Assembly (NCBI GenBank): GCA_046349775.1 | Contig: JAXMBS010000030.1 | Span: 1 to 64,000, forward strand | Origin: JAEUIG01 sp046349775 | GTDB lineage: Bacteria; Planctomycetota; Planctomycetia; Planctomycetales; Planctomycetaceae | DNA: 64,000 bases | Direction of reading: 5' to 3' | Part shown: piece by piece, positions 47,131 through 55,136 of the stretch | How the letters are laid out: the number at the start of each line of letters is the position of its first letter | Numbering within the stretch: the first letter of the stretch is position 1 | Made by a program: the position numbers and the translations under genes | The notes under the pieces: generated by a model | Told to the model about the DNA's origin: nothing | Databases searched by the model: none | The model's input: the letters and a program-made list of their open reading frames with translations, nothing else

Positions 47131-48717
47131 TTACTCTCCCGCAAGCCGTTCCAGCGCGGCGCCGATCCACACATGCACGCCGAACACCAGCATCGCGCCG
47201 ATAAAACAGAGCGCCACCAGCAGCGCTTCGTCCGGCCCGCTGCCGGGCAGGGCCGCCAGGCAGGCCGCCATCATCAGGTTTCCTCCCAGCACGAACAATC
47301 CCGCGAACAGGATCGACACCGGCCAGGCCGCCCACCGCCACACGACGGAAAGCAGCGTTGCAGCATGCCAGAACAGCACGAACTGTGAGACAACATACGT
47401 GAACAGCAGCAGCGCCGAGGCGTCGCCTGAAAGAAAGTCGACGAAGTCGTACACCTCATCGGAAGCAAACAGTGCTCCGAACAGGAAATACACCAGGGCC
47501 GGGACCAGCCCCAGCAATGCGCCGCAAATCTTCGCATAGCTGATGTCGGCGAGCCGCCGCGGCAGCATCACCAGCACCGGCCAGGTCTGCGCCTGCACTT
47601 CTTCGCGAAACACGCGCGCGGCGAGGACGGCGACTTCCAACAGTGCCACCCACAACATCACCCCCAGTATCGCCCTGCCGATCAGAGAGCTGGTCGGGGC
47701 GCTCGCCCACCAGTTCCATCCGCTCCAGAAACAGAGCACGAAAATGATCAGCAGCGGATACCCGACGAACTTCACGAGCGTCCAGCCGCCGCCGGCGATC
47801 TGATAGAAGTCCTTCCAGACGATCGGCATGGCCCACGCACGGCGGGAGCCGCGACGCCCCATCCGCGTCAACTGCGTGATCCATCTGGTCGAGACCTCGA
47901 CCGCCGCCGTGTCCTTGCGCGTCATGCGGTTGAACAGCAACCACGACGCACCGGCGAACACCAGTGCCAGCAGCAGGTTGTAGACGACCTGGAAGCCGAC
48001 CGCGGCGCCGGCGAAGCCGGTCGTCATGATCTGATCGAGCCGGGCGTTGCCGTAGGCATGGTTCATTTCGAGCCCCTTGTCTTCAATCCAGCCGGCGGGC
48101 AGATACCCGGCGGTATTGAGCAGGCCGGCGATCCGATCGATCGGAGACGATGTCATCGACAGGCAGAACATCAGCAGGAACGCCAGCACCGCCGCTCCGC
48201 CGGCGCGCGAAGCAACGACCGAGGCGAACAGACCGATGCTCCCGCACAGGACCAGATGCGCCGCCAACGTACAATAGGCGGCGACCACCTGATGGATCAG
48301 CACGCCCCCCAGGGTGATCGACAGCAGCGTGAACGGGAACTGCACCGAGACCAGCAGCAGCGCGCCGATCATTCGCGGCAACCACTTCCCGAGCAGCAGC
48401 GCCGGCGGATTGATGCCGGCCAGGCGCAGGAGCCCCAGCGTCTGCTCTTCTTTCTCCTCGGTAATGGCCGATGAGAAGTAAAGCCCGCCCGCGACGACGA
48501 TGAACCAGAAGTTCGCGTAGCTCAACCACTCGAACATCTGCAGTCCGGGTGCGCCCGAAGTTGCGACACCGCCCCATTCGTACATCCAGTAGAGGATGAA
48601 CAGGAGCAGCGCCGCCCGGAACATGTGCGTTCGCAGCAGCCGGACGTCGGTCCGCAGCGAGCGATGCAGCAGGGCGAACGTCTTCTGCAGCACGGCCTCG
48701 CTCCCGTAGTCCGTCAA
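47131..48717 (-). CDS. ABC exporter permease (second paralogue)
   Basis: A 528-residue multispanning protein paralogous to the permease at 45436. Shared features are a basic N-terminus with LRTDVRLLRTHM, the motif SAITEEKEEQTLGLLRLAGI, a long hydrophobic C-terminal half and a WKDFYQIAGG / WKDFHYLAGG segment. The two probably form a heterodimer in the exporter with the ATPase at 48912. ATG 48717 begins MTDYGSEAVLQKTFALLHRSLRTD; frame and length are normal. Located downstream of the ATPase with the palindromic spacer at 48740-48885 in between. Confidence 0.8.
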   Translation of the reverse strand: MTDYGSEAVLQKTFALLHRSLRTDVRLLRTHMFRAALLLFILYWMYEWGGVATSGAPGLQMFEWLSYANFWFIVVAGGLYFSSAITEEKEEQTLGLLRLAGINPPALLLGKWLPRMIGALLLVSVQFPFTLLSITLGGVLIHQVVAAYCTLAAHLVLCGSIGLFASVVASRAGGAAVLAFLLMFCLSMTSSPIDRIAGLLNTAGYLPAGWIEDKGLEMNHAYGNARLDQIMTTGFAGAAVGFQVVYNLLLALVFAGASWLLFNRMTRKDTAAVEVSTRWITQLTRMGRRGSRRAWAMPIVWKDFYQIAGGGWTLVKFVGYPLLIIFVLCFWSGWNWWASAPTSSLIGRAILGVMLWVALLEVAVLAARVFREEVQAQTWPVLVMLPRRLADISYAKICGALLGLVPALVYFLFGALFASDEVYDFVDFLSGDASALLLFTYVVSQFVLFWHAATLLSVVWRWAAWPVSILFAGLFVLGGNLMMAACLAALPGSGPDEALLVALCFIGAMLVFGVHVWIGAALERLAGE

Positions 48718-48739
48718 TCTGTCGCCAGCCGATAGTTCT

Positions 48740-48885
48740 GACGCAAAGGCACGAAGTCGCAGAGACGCGCAAAGACAAAGAAGTTAAAGAACCGGCCGCA
48801 ATCGCTCTTGTTCTGAGGCGAGACCTGATTTTGACGCTGACGATTCGTCTCTGTGTGTCTCCGCATCTTGGCGGCTGAGTGTCAA
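48740..48885. repeat. Palindromic spacer, GACGCAAAGACGCGGAGA class
   Basis: GACGCAAAGGCACGAAGTCGCAGAGACG on the left faces the reverse complement of CTCTGTGTGTCTCCGCATCTTGGCGGCTGAGTGTCA (about 70 percent matching over ~40 bases). Same word family as 53351-53508. It lies between the ATPase and the permease genes. Confidence 0.6.
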
Positions 48886-48911
48886 AATTGTCGCAGGCTC
48901 ACGATCTTCTC

Positions 48912-49917
48912 CTAATTCCGGACGCCGCGTTCGGTCAGGTCCATGAAGGCTTCGTTCAGGTGCCGCTGGTCGCGCTGGAAGCTCATCACAGGCGCGCCCA
49001 GGTCGAGCACGCCGCGCAGCAGCGTATTCTGATCGGTTCTCTCCCGGTCGATCGTGATCCGGCACCTGGCTTGCCTTCGTTGCGCTGCACCGAGCACGCC
49101 GGCAAGTTGCTTGAGCTGCGACTCGATGTCGGCGGGTTCATCGTCGAACCGCAGCCGGTAGATCGGATGGTCTGCCTGGTGGTGCAGCAGGTTCTCCATC
49201 GAGCCGCTGTACTTCGTCTTCCCGCGGTCGATGATCGTCACGCTGTCGCACAGCTCGGCCAGTTCGCTGAGAATGTGGCTGCTGATGAAGATCGTTTTGC
49301 CCATCCGCTGCAGTTCGCGGAGGATTTCCATCAGCTCGATGCGGGCGCGGGGATCAAGGCCCGACGCCGGTTCGTCGAGCAGGAGCAGGTCGGGATCGTT
49401 GACGAGCACGCGGGCCAGGCTCACGCGCTGCTGCATGCCGCGCGAGAGGCCCTGAATCAGATCCTCCTTGCGGTTCGTCATGTCGGTCAGGTCGAGCACA
49501 TCCGCCACGATGCGGTTGCGCTCCTTGAGCGAAAACCCGTAGGCGGCGCCGAAGAAGTCGAGGTACTCGAAGACCGTCATCTGCCGGTACATGCTGAAGT
49601 GGTCCGGCATGTAGCCGATCCGGCGGCGGATGGCTTTGACGTCGTCGCGGACGTCGTGGCCGAACACGCGGATGCGGCCCACCTGCGGCTTGGCGCGCAG
49701 CAGACCAGCTCGATGACGCCAGTTCGCCGCGCGCCGCCAGGGAACGCGACGGTGCCGCAGCAACTGCGGCACGGACCTTGTAGGAAATGCCGTCGAGCGC
49801 GCGATGCGCCTTGAACAGGTGCGTGACGTTTTCGACGTCGATCACCGGTTCCACGGCCGTTTCGGATCCCGCGGTCCGCGCCGGAGTCAAGTTCGCGTCA
49901 GTCAGCGTCGTTGCCAT
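48912..49917 (-). CDS. ABC exporter ATPase, P-loop unreadable because of indels
   Basis: The product is an ABC-2-type ATPase of about 310 residues. ATG 49917 begins MATTLTDANLTPARTAGSETAVEP and VIDVENVTHLFKAHRALDGISYKV. Downstream, in the second frame, RRRIGYMPDHFSMYRQM (Q-loop region), signature LSRGMQQRVSLARVL, Walker B LLLLDEPASGLDPRA and switch SSHILSE are all intact. Between about 49780 and 49690 the frame is lost and the Walker A motif (GxxGxGKS/T) cannot be read in any frame, although a shortened GC-rich remnant lies there. A deletion or cluster of indels in the assembly is likely; a true loss would give a dead ATPase in an otherwise complete exporter locus. Confidence 0.75.
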
Positions 49918-49954
49918 GCTGTGCCTTATTCGATTCTTCACATCTGAAATCAGG

Positions 49955-50099
49955 TACGCAGATGAACGCAGATTTCAAAAATTGACGCAGATGGATCACG
50001 GCATGCGAAACTTGTTGCTGATATCCGTTTTGAGCTGCACGTCTCAAGACTTTCCTTCAATCTGCGTGTATCTCTTGCAAATCCGCGAAATCTGCGTCC
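49955..50099. repeat. Palindromic spacer, ACGCAGATT class
   Basis: Left arm ACGCAGATGAACGCAGATTT...GACGCAGATGG (49955-49994) aligns over ~40 bases with the reverse complement of 50057-50099 (ACGCAGATTTCGCGGATTTG...ACGCAGATTGA). ACGCAGAT occurs at both ends of each arm. It lies between the 614-residue gene and the ATPase gene. Confidence 0.65.
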
Positions 50100-50119
50100 T
50101 TCTCGTCAGTGCAAACGGT

Positions 50120-51964
50120 CTACTGCTCCGGCGGCGCTAGGTCAAACGCGTAGAGCACGCGCCCTGCACGCTTGGCCGCCAGCAGCCGGTCCGGCGCCGA
50201 CGCAAATTGCAAGTCTGCGAACAGCGAGTCCGGCGTCTCGGCAAACAGGTAGATCCGCACGCGGTCCGGCGCGAGCTGGAACCGCTTCATGGTCTGCTCG
50301 TCCTGCATGCGCATGTCGGCCGCCATCAGCGGAGTCAGTCCTGAGGCGAATAAGTCCTTCCTGCTGACGTTGCCGTTGTAGCCGAAGCCATAGTTCATTC
50401 CGTACTGGTTCCAGCCATCCGGTTTCAGGAAGCCCTGCCAGTCCTGCGCTCCCCCCAAACTGAGCTTGAAGCTGCCCTCCTTGGTCAGCTCCAGGGTGTA
50501 GACCTTGTCCCGGTACAGCGCATGCATGGCCTGGGGCGGCGACTTCAGCGGCGGATCGAGCCGGAACCGGAGTGCGCTGAGTGAGTCTCCCAGTTGCAGT
50601 TCCTCGACGACGGGCGTGAAGCCGCCGCTGTCGGCCACTCCCGCGCTGGCGATTGTCCGCGAAGAAAAAGGAGGAACATCCGCCACGAACTCGCCGGCCG
50701 GCGGACTCACGATCCACCCCCGGACTGCCTCGTTCGACTGGCCACTGGAGTACAACAGCCCGTTGCCTTTGTGGTGAATGCGATAGTCATCGCCGTTCGT
50801 CACGAACAAATTGCCCCACTCGCGGAAGGCCAGCCGGCCGCCGGTGAGCGGCTGCGCGACCGTCATCGTGTGCAGGGCAGTCTCCTCCCCGTACCCACGC
50901 TGGCCGACCGTCTTGAATCCCATGCTGAACAGGACGACGGCCCCCAGCATCACCCCGTACGTCAATCGGTAATCGGCCTTGCGGCGGCCGATCAGCCAGC
51001 AGCCGGGAAAGATCAACACCAGGTAAACCAGCGACATCACGTAAATCAGAGCCCAGTTGTGATCGGGACGGGTCATCTGCCTGACGCGGTTGAAAACCTG
51101 TCCGGCCACGTCCCAGTCGATCCAGGAATACATATTCTGGTTGGCCGCGTTCACATCGGTCGTCTCAGGCGCCGGCTTAAGCTGGAGCGGATTCCGCGGC
51201 AGCAGTTGGGACTCGGCGAACGTCCGGTCGAGCTGCGACATCGGCACGGCATGCTTGATGACGCGGCCCGCCCCGATCCGCTGTTCGTCGAACGGCGCGT
51301 TCAGCAGCGCGAGATCCCCGTCGAACGTGGGGAATTCACCCACCGACGGCTGCAACAGATGGACGATTCCGCCGCACCGCAGCCAGTCCAGAAACGCCGC
51401 CTGCTGCGCGGTCTGCCAGCGCGGCGCGTGGTCGAGGACCACTGCTGCCAGCCCCGTCGTGCCACTGACCGAGATCGGGAAGAACGACTCGTCAAAACGG
51501 GGCAATCCGGCCCCGCGCGGCGATACCGCTTCAGGATCGTACAGGATCACGGTGGCCGGTGGCCCCAGCGTCAACTGCTGATTGTTGACGAGGTCCAGCC
51601 GTTGCTCGTCGCCCCGGCCCCACGACAGAGTGAAATCGTTGTGAACGCCCTGCACATAGGCGAACAACTGGACCCGGCGGCTGCTCTGCGGCGCCAGGAA
51701 CACTGGCTCGGCGGGCGGGGCCACGCCGATCGGCGGGTCAACCGACTCGAGGCCGTTGGACCTTGTGAGCCGCAGCTGCAGATTCATCTGATCGTTCGAG
51801 TCGTTATGCAGCTCAAACGAAACGGGGTTGAACGCGTTCAGGACGACCGTGCCGTCGAAACCCAGCGTGACTCCTTCGACGCGGAGCAGGTCCGCCGCCG
51901 TGGTGGACGAGGCGGCCGCCAGCCAGAGGAAGGCACACCAGACAGGCCCGGCCGACTTGGTCAT
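50120..51964 (-). CDS. Exported protein with central transmembrane segment, linked to ABC exporter
   Basis: A 614-residue protein of unknown family. An N-terminal signal peptide (AFLWLAAASSTTAADLL) is followed by an extracytoplasmic beta-rich region to ~residue 300, one or two transmembrane helices (ALIYVMSLVYLVLIFPGCWLIG, YGVMLGAVVLFSMGF) and a second mainly beta C-terminal region. The layout resembles large accessory membrane proteins placed beside ABC-2 exporters in planctomycetes and Bacteroidetes (Gld-like), but no recognised domain supports a specific role. It is the first gene of the leftward group that continues with the ATPase, two permeases and the MG-rich protein. The frame is clean from ATG 51964. 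Confidence 0.75.
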   Translation of the reverse strand: MTKSAGPVWCAFLWLAAASSTTAADLLRVEGVTLGFDGTVVLNAFNPVSFELHNDSNDQMNLQLRLTRSNGLESVDPPIGVAPPAEPVFLAPQSSRRVQLFAYVQGVHNDFTLSWGRGDEQRLDLVNNQQLTLGPPATVILYDPEAVSPRGAGLPRFDESFFPISVSGTTGLAAVVLDHAPRWQTAQQAAFLDWLRCGGIVHLLQPSVGEFPTFDGDLALLNAPFDEQRIGAGRVIKHAVPMSQLDRTFAESQLLPRNPLQLKPAPETTDVNAANQNMYSWIDWDVAGQVFNRVRQMTRPDHNWALIYVMSLVYLVLIFPGCWLIGRRKADYRLTYGVMLGAVVLFSMGFKTVGQRGYGEETALHTMTVAQPLTGGRLAFREWGNLFVTNGDDYRIHHKGNGLLYSSGQSNEAVRGWIVSPPAGEFVADVPPFSSRTIASAGVADSGGFTPVVEELQLGDSLSALRFRLDPPLKSPPQAMHALYRDKVYTLELTKEGSFKLSLGGAQDWQGFLKPDGWNQYGMNYGFGYNGNVSRKDLFASGLTPLMAADMRMQDEQTMKRFQLAPDRVRIYLFAETPDSLFADLQFASAPDRLLAAKRAGRVLYAFDLAPPEQ

Positions 51965-52094
51965 GGGGTTGGGTTCGACGGGATAGGGAGGCCGGTGAAC
52001 GGATCGCGCCAGCCACGAGCATGCCGGACGCGCGGCCGGGTTGTCAATGACTCCAGTACGCCGGAACGGTCGTCAAGTGCTGGTGAATTCGCAA

Positions 52095-52170
52095 GAAAGT
52101 GTGAACCGTACAAAGACTGCGAAAAGTGCGAAAAGTGAATGGCGACTTTTCGTACTGTTCACACTTTTCT
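52095..52170. repeat. Palindromic spacer, GTGTGAACCGTACAAAG class
   Basis: GAAAGTGTGAACCGTACAAAG (52095-52115) matches the reverse complement of 52146-52170 (AGAAAAGTGTGAACAGTACGAAAAG) at about 20 of 24 positions; additional GCGAAAAGTG copies fill the loop. It shares CAGTACGAAAAGT words with the spacer in hisC-hisB (29894). It lies between the M29 aminopeptidase stop and the 614-residue gene start. Confidence 0.7.
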
Positions 52171-52211
52171 CACTTTTCATGCCTCCCTCGTTGGTGACGC
52201 CTCCAGGCCCC

Positions 52212-53324
52212 TCACTCCAACCCCACATTCAGCGGCTGCAGGTCATTCGGCAGAAACCGGCCGTCCTTACGGATCAATTCGCCGTCAAACCAGACTTCTC
52301 CGCCGCCATATTCCGGGGTCTGGATGCAGACGAGATCCCAGTGGACCCGGCTGCGATTGCCGTTGTCGGCCGTGTCATAGGCGTTGCCGGGAGTCAGATG
52401 AAACGAGCCGCCGATTTTTTCGTCGAAGAGCGTATCCAGCATCGGCTTGCGCACACGGTTGTTGCAGCCGAGCGACCATTCGCCGAGGAACCGCGCCCCC
52501 TCGTCGGAGTCCAGGATTTCGTTGAGCCGGTCGGTCGCGTTCGCACACTCTGCCTTTATGATCTGGCCGTTCTGGAACTCGAACCGGACGCCATTGAAGA
52601 TCGTCCCCTGGTACAGCGACGGCGTGTTGTACGTGACGACCCCGTTCACGCTGTCACGGACCGGCGCCGTAAACACCTCGCCGTCCGGGATGTTGCGCCG
52701 CCCGCTGCACGCCACGACCCCGATCCCTTTGATCGAAAACGACAGGTCCGTCCCCGGCCCTTTGATTTCCACCCGGTCGGCCGCCAGCATGCGGTTCCGC
52801 AGCGGGTCTTCGTCGCGGGCCATTTGCGCGTAATCGGCCGTGCACACGTCGAAGTAGAAGTCCTCGAACGCTTCAGTGCTCATGTGAGCACTCTGGGCCA
52901 TCGCCGGCGTCGGGTAGCGCAGCACGACCCAGCGGCGCTTCAGTCGCACGTCGGCCACCGGCTTCCACCAGTGCTGCTGGTACAGGTCGAGCTGCTCGGC
53001 CGGCACATCCGCCATTTCCGTCGAGTTGGCCGCGCCGCGGATGCCGATGTAGGCATCCATCCGCTCCATTTCCAGCCGTTCCAGCTCCCCCATCAGCGAC
53101 AGCGCGTCCTGCGTGCTGTGCCGATAGAGGGCGCGCTGCACGGGATTGTGCTTCACCTTGATCAGCGGCACTGCCCCGCGCCGCGTGGCGGCTTCGATGA
53201 GCCGGCAGACGAGTTCGTCATCCGGCAGGTCGAACGCCTCGATCAGGACCTTGTCTCCCGATTGAAGCTGGCAACTGTGGCCAACCAGGAGCTCGGCGAG
53301 CCGGATAATACGTGGATCGCGCAT
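52212..53324 (-). CDS. M29-type (thermophilic) aminopeptidase
   Basis: A 370-residue metallopeptidase of the AmpS/PepS/AmpT group, which releases N-terminal amino acids from peptides in the cytoplasm. Metal-binding blocks seen near the C-terminal half are IPDGEVFTAPV, FLGEWSLGCN, SFHLTPGNAYD and SRVHWDLV, giving the family's Glu, Glu, His, Tyr, His, Asp pattern. I place the start at ATG 53324 (MRDPRIIRLAELL) because GGAGG lies just 4 bases before it and the longer frame's first ATG lacks a site; 53339 is possible. Flanked by palindromic spacers on both sides. No neighbour suggests a special pathway. Confidence 0.8.
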   Translation of the reverse strand: MRDPRIIRLAELLVGHSCQLQSGDKVLIEAFDLPDDELVCRLIEAATRRGAVPLIKVKHNPVQRALYRHSTQDALSLMGELERLEMERMDAYIGIRGAANSTEMADVPAEQLDLYQQHWWKPVADVRLKRRWVVLRYPTPAMAQSAHMSTEAFEDFYFDVCTADYAQMARDEDPLRNRMLAADRVEIKGPGTDLSFSIKGIGVVACSGRRNIPDGEVFTAPVRDSVNGVVTYNTPSLYQGTIFNGVRFEFQNGQIIKAECANATDRLNEILDSDEGARFLGEWSLGCNNRVRKPMLDTLFDEKIGGSFHLTPGNAYDTADNGNRSRVHWDLVCIQTPEYGGGEVWFDGELIRKDGRFLPNDLQPLNVGLE

Positions 53325-53350
53325 CCCGCCTCCGTGCATTCATAACGAGT

Positions 53351-53508
53351 TTTGACGCAAAGACGCGGAGGCACAAAGACGCGCAGAGAATGCAGCCGGT
53401 CGCCGCAAATCATTGAGGATCCGCGGCAAATTGCGACAACAACGGACAGATTCTTCCGCCCAATTTATTGCTCTGTGCGTCTCCGCGGCTCTGCGCCTTT
53501 GCGTCAAA
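53351..53508. repeat. Long palindromic spacer with 31 of 38 bases matching
   Basis: TTTGACGCAAAGACGCGGAG begins the left arm (53351-53388); the right arm is 53471-53508. Thirty-one of 38 paired positions match, and most differences are purine or pyrimidine transitions. The loop is 82 bases. This is the clearest member of the class in the window and lies between the peroxiredoxin gene stop and the M29 gene start. Confidence 0.8.
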
Positions 53509-53516
53509 TCTTTGAA

Positions 53517-54128
53517 TCAGCCAGCCTGCAGCTTCTTGACGGCGGCTTTGACGACTTCGGGGTCTTTGCCGGCCTCTGTTCCTTCGGCCTTCAGGTCGCG
53601 TTTCATGGCGATCTTGCCGTCCTTGTCGACGATGATTGTCCACCGCTGCGTTGTGACCGTGCGGATCAGGATTTCTTCCTTGCCGTCGATCGTGGCCTTA
53701 ACCGACTGCTCTCCCGGCTTAAATGGCACACCGAACTTCTCCGCAGCATCGCCTTTCGGATCCGCCAGCAGCGTAAAGTTGAGGCTGTGTGCTTTCTTGA
53801 ACAACTGATGGTTTTTGACACTGTCACCGCTGACACCAACGACCTCCACTCCGGCATCCGAGAGGTCCGTCAGGTTGTCACGGAAGCCGCAGGCCTGCTT
53901 CGTGCAGCCGCCGGTCATGTCGGCCGGATAGAAGTAGATCACGACGATCTTCTTGCCGTAATGGTCCGACGATTTCCATTCTTTCCCCTGGTCGTCCTGC
54001 AGGGTGAACTGCGGAGCGGGGTCACCGACTTTGGGCACGGCTTTCTCCTTGTTTTCGTCGGCTGCAGACAAACTCGACGCAACGGCGCTGCCGATCACGG
54101 CAGCCGCCAGCAGGCAGATTCGGATCAT
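53517..54128 (-). CDS. Exported peroxiredoxin (Bcp/AhpC-TSA family)
   Basis: A 203-residue exported peroxiredoxin. Signal peptide MIRICLLAAAVIGSAVASSLSA, thioredoxin-fold domain with VGDPAPQFTLQDDQGKEW, VVIYFYPADMTGGCTKQACGFRD (Cys75 peroxidatic, Cys80 possible resolving Cys) and the C-terminal TQRWTIIVDKDGKI. It reduces H2O2 or organic peroxides with a thioredoxin-like donor in the periplasm or envelope. Presence beside many exported proteins fits oxidative defence outside the cytoplasm. The frame is clean and the start at 54128 yields the signal peptide directly. Confidence 0.88.
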   Translation of the reverse strand: MIRICLLAAAVIGSAVASSLSAADENKEKAVPKVGDPAPQFTLQDDQGKEWKSSDHYGKKIVVIYFYPADMTGGCTKQACGFRDNLTDLSDAGVEVVGVSGDSVKNHQLFKKAHSLNFTLLADPKGDAAEKFGVPFKPGEQSVKATIDGKEEILIRTVTTQRWTIIVDKDGKIAMKRDLKAEGTEAGKDPEVVKAAVKKLQAG

Positions 54129-54205
54129 CGCAAACTCCTGTCGAGAGAACTGAATTCAGTCACAGTTTCCGCACAGTCGAAGATACGGGGCCGGAGCGCG
54201 AAGCG

Positions 54206-54499
54206 TCAATCTTCACCCACTTCCTTGGACTCGGTCGACGGTCGGCGGGCGGGCGACGGCTGGTCATCCAGGTCGCCGGGCCGCGGCCGTGACAGCCACC
54301 GCCCCCACGTGACGTAGTGCAGCACGATGAACCCGACGATGAACGCGCCGAACAGCACGGCTTTGAGCAGGTCCGGCAGGATGACGACGGCCAGCGCGAA
54401 CAGGCCGCCGCCGACGCACAGCAGACCGAACATCGCCAGGCACGTGCCGGCGTTGCGGCGCGCCTCCAGGTCGCTCGTGCCGCGCCGGCCGTCGCTCAT
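54206..54499 (-). CDS. Small membrane protein of unknown function
   Basis: A 97-residue protein with two hydrophobic helices (TCLAMFGLLCVGGGLFALAVVIL and AVLFGAFIVGFIVLHYVTWG) and a charged, disordered C-terminal tail. It overlaps the next gene upstream by four bases (ATGA at 54496-54499), so it is co-translated with the START-like protein gene. No family was recognised. Location in the inner membrane is likely. Confidence 0.65.
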   Translation of the reverse strand: MSDGRRGTSDLEARRNAGTCLAMFGLLCVGGGLFALAVVILPDLLKAVLFGAFIVGFIVLHYVTWGRWLSRPRPGDLDDQPSPARRPSTESKEVGED

Positions 54500-54954
54500 T
54501 GCAGTTCGCCCTCGGCCACCAGTTGTTCCAGGACCCGGCGGCGATACGCGAAGGATTCGTCAAACGACTTCCGTAACCGGGCTTCCGTGAGCAACAGGCC
54601 GATCATCCCCCCCGGCGGCTTGAACCGGACCCGGTCGATCAGCACCGTCAACCCCTCGCGGGATTCGAAGACATGCTCGTGCTCCAGCTCTTCCAGCGGA
54701 CCGTGCACCATGCGTTCGACGATCAGCCGCGGGCGTTCGAGCGTGACGATTTCGTGGACGATGGATTGCGTCGTGCCGTAGGCCCGCACCTCAAACTCGA
54801 GTTCATCACCGGCGGAAATCACTTCCGGCGGATCGAGGAACGTGAGCCGGGACTCCGGCTGGCTGAGCCGCAACTGGTTGGCCGGCCGCGACAGGAAATC
54901 AAACACCGCCTCGACCGAGCAGCCCAGCCGCTGCTGATGTTCGTATTCCGCCAT
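54496..54954 (-). CDS. SRPBCC (START/polyketide-cyclase fold) protein
   Basis: The start at ATG 54954 gives 152 residues: AEYEHQQRLGCSVEAVFDFLSRPANQLRLSQPESRL begins a START-like fold, with EIVTLERPRLIVERMVHGPLEELEHEHVFE and LIDRVRFKPPGGMIG in the sheet and an alpha-helical end. Such proteins bind hydrophobic ligands or act as ligand-binding or aromatase-type domains. No catalytic residue can be named. The stop overlaps the small membrane protein gene by four bases. The longer frame from 55089 is unlikely to be coding because it runs into repeat-rich spacer. Ligand unknown. Confidence 0.7.
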   Translation of the reverse strand: MAEYEHQQRLGCSVEAVFDFLSRPANQLRLSQPESRLTFLDPPEVISAGDELEFEVRAYGTTQSIVHEIVTLERPRLIVERMVHGPLEELEHEHVFESREGLTVLIDRVRFKPPGGMIGLLLTEARLRKSFDESFAYRRRVLEQLVAEGELQ

Positions 54955-55044
54955 TGTATGCTCAGACCGGGGATGGGGTGAAAACGCAAGCCGGTGCTCA
55001 GAGGCTAGATCAAGCACTGCGCGATTGCCAGCAGCGGGTGTTTG

Positions 55045-55130
55045 GTCGTTAGGTGTCGTACTTTGCATAGCCTGTCGATTAACCATCAACCATAAACCAT
55101 CATCCTCGTTTCGGATTTCGACATTCGGAT
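55045..55130. repeat. Spacer repeat upstream of miaA
   Basis: Words such as GGTCGTTAGG on the left face ATTAACCATCAACCATAAACCATCATCC on the right in an imperfect inverted relation, and a 21-base segment (55110-55130) is identical to 47059-47079. The block ends 6 bases before the miaA start codon, so it includes any ribosome site of that gene. Confidence 0.55.
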
Positions 55131-55136
55131 CTTCTG

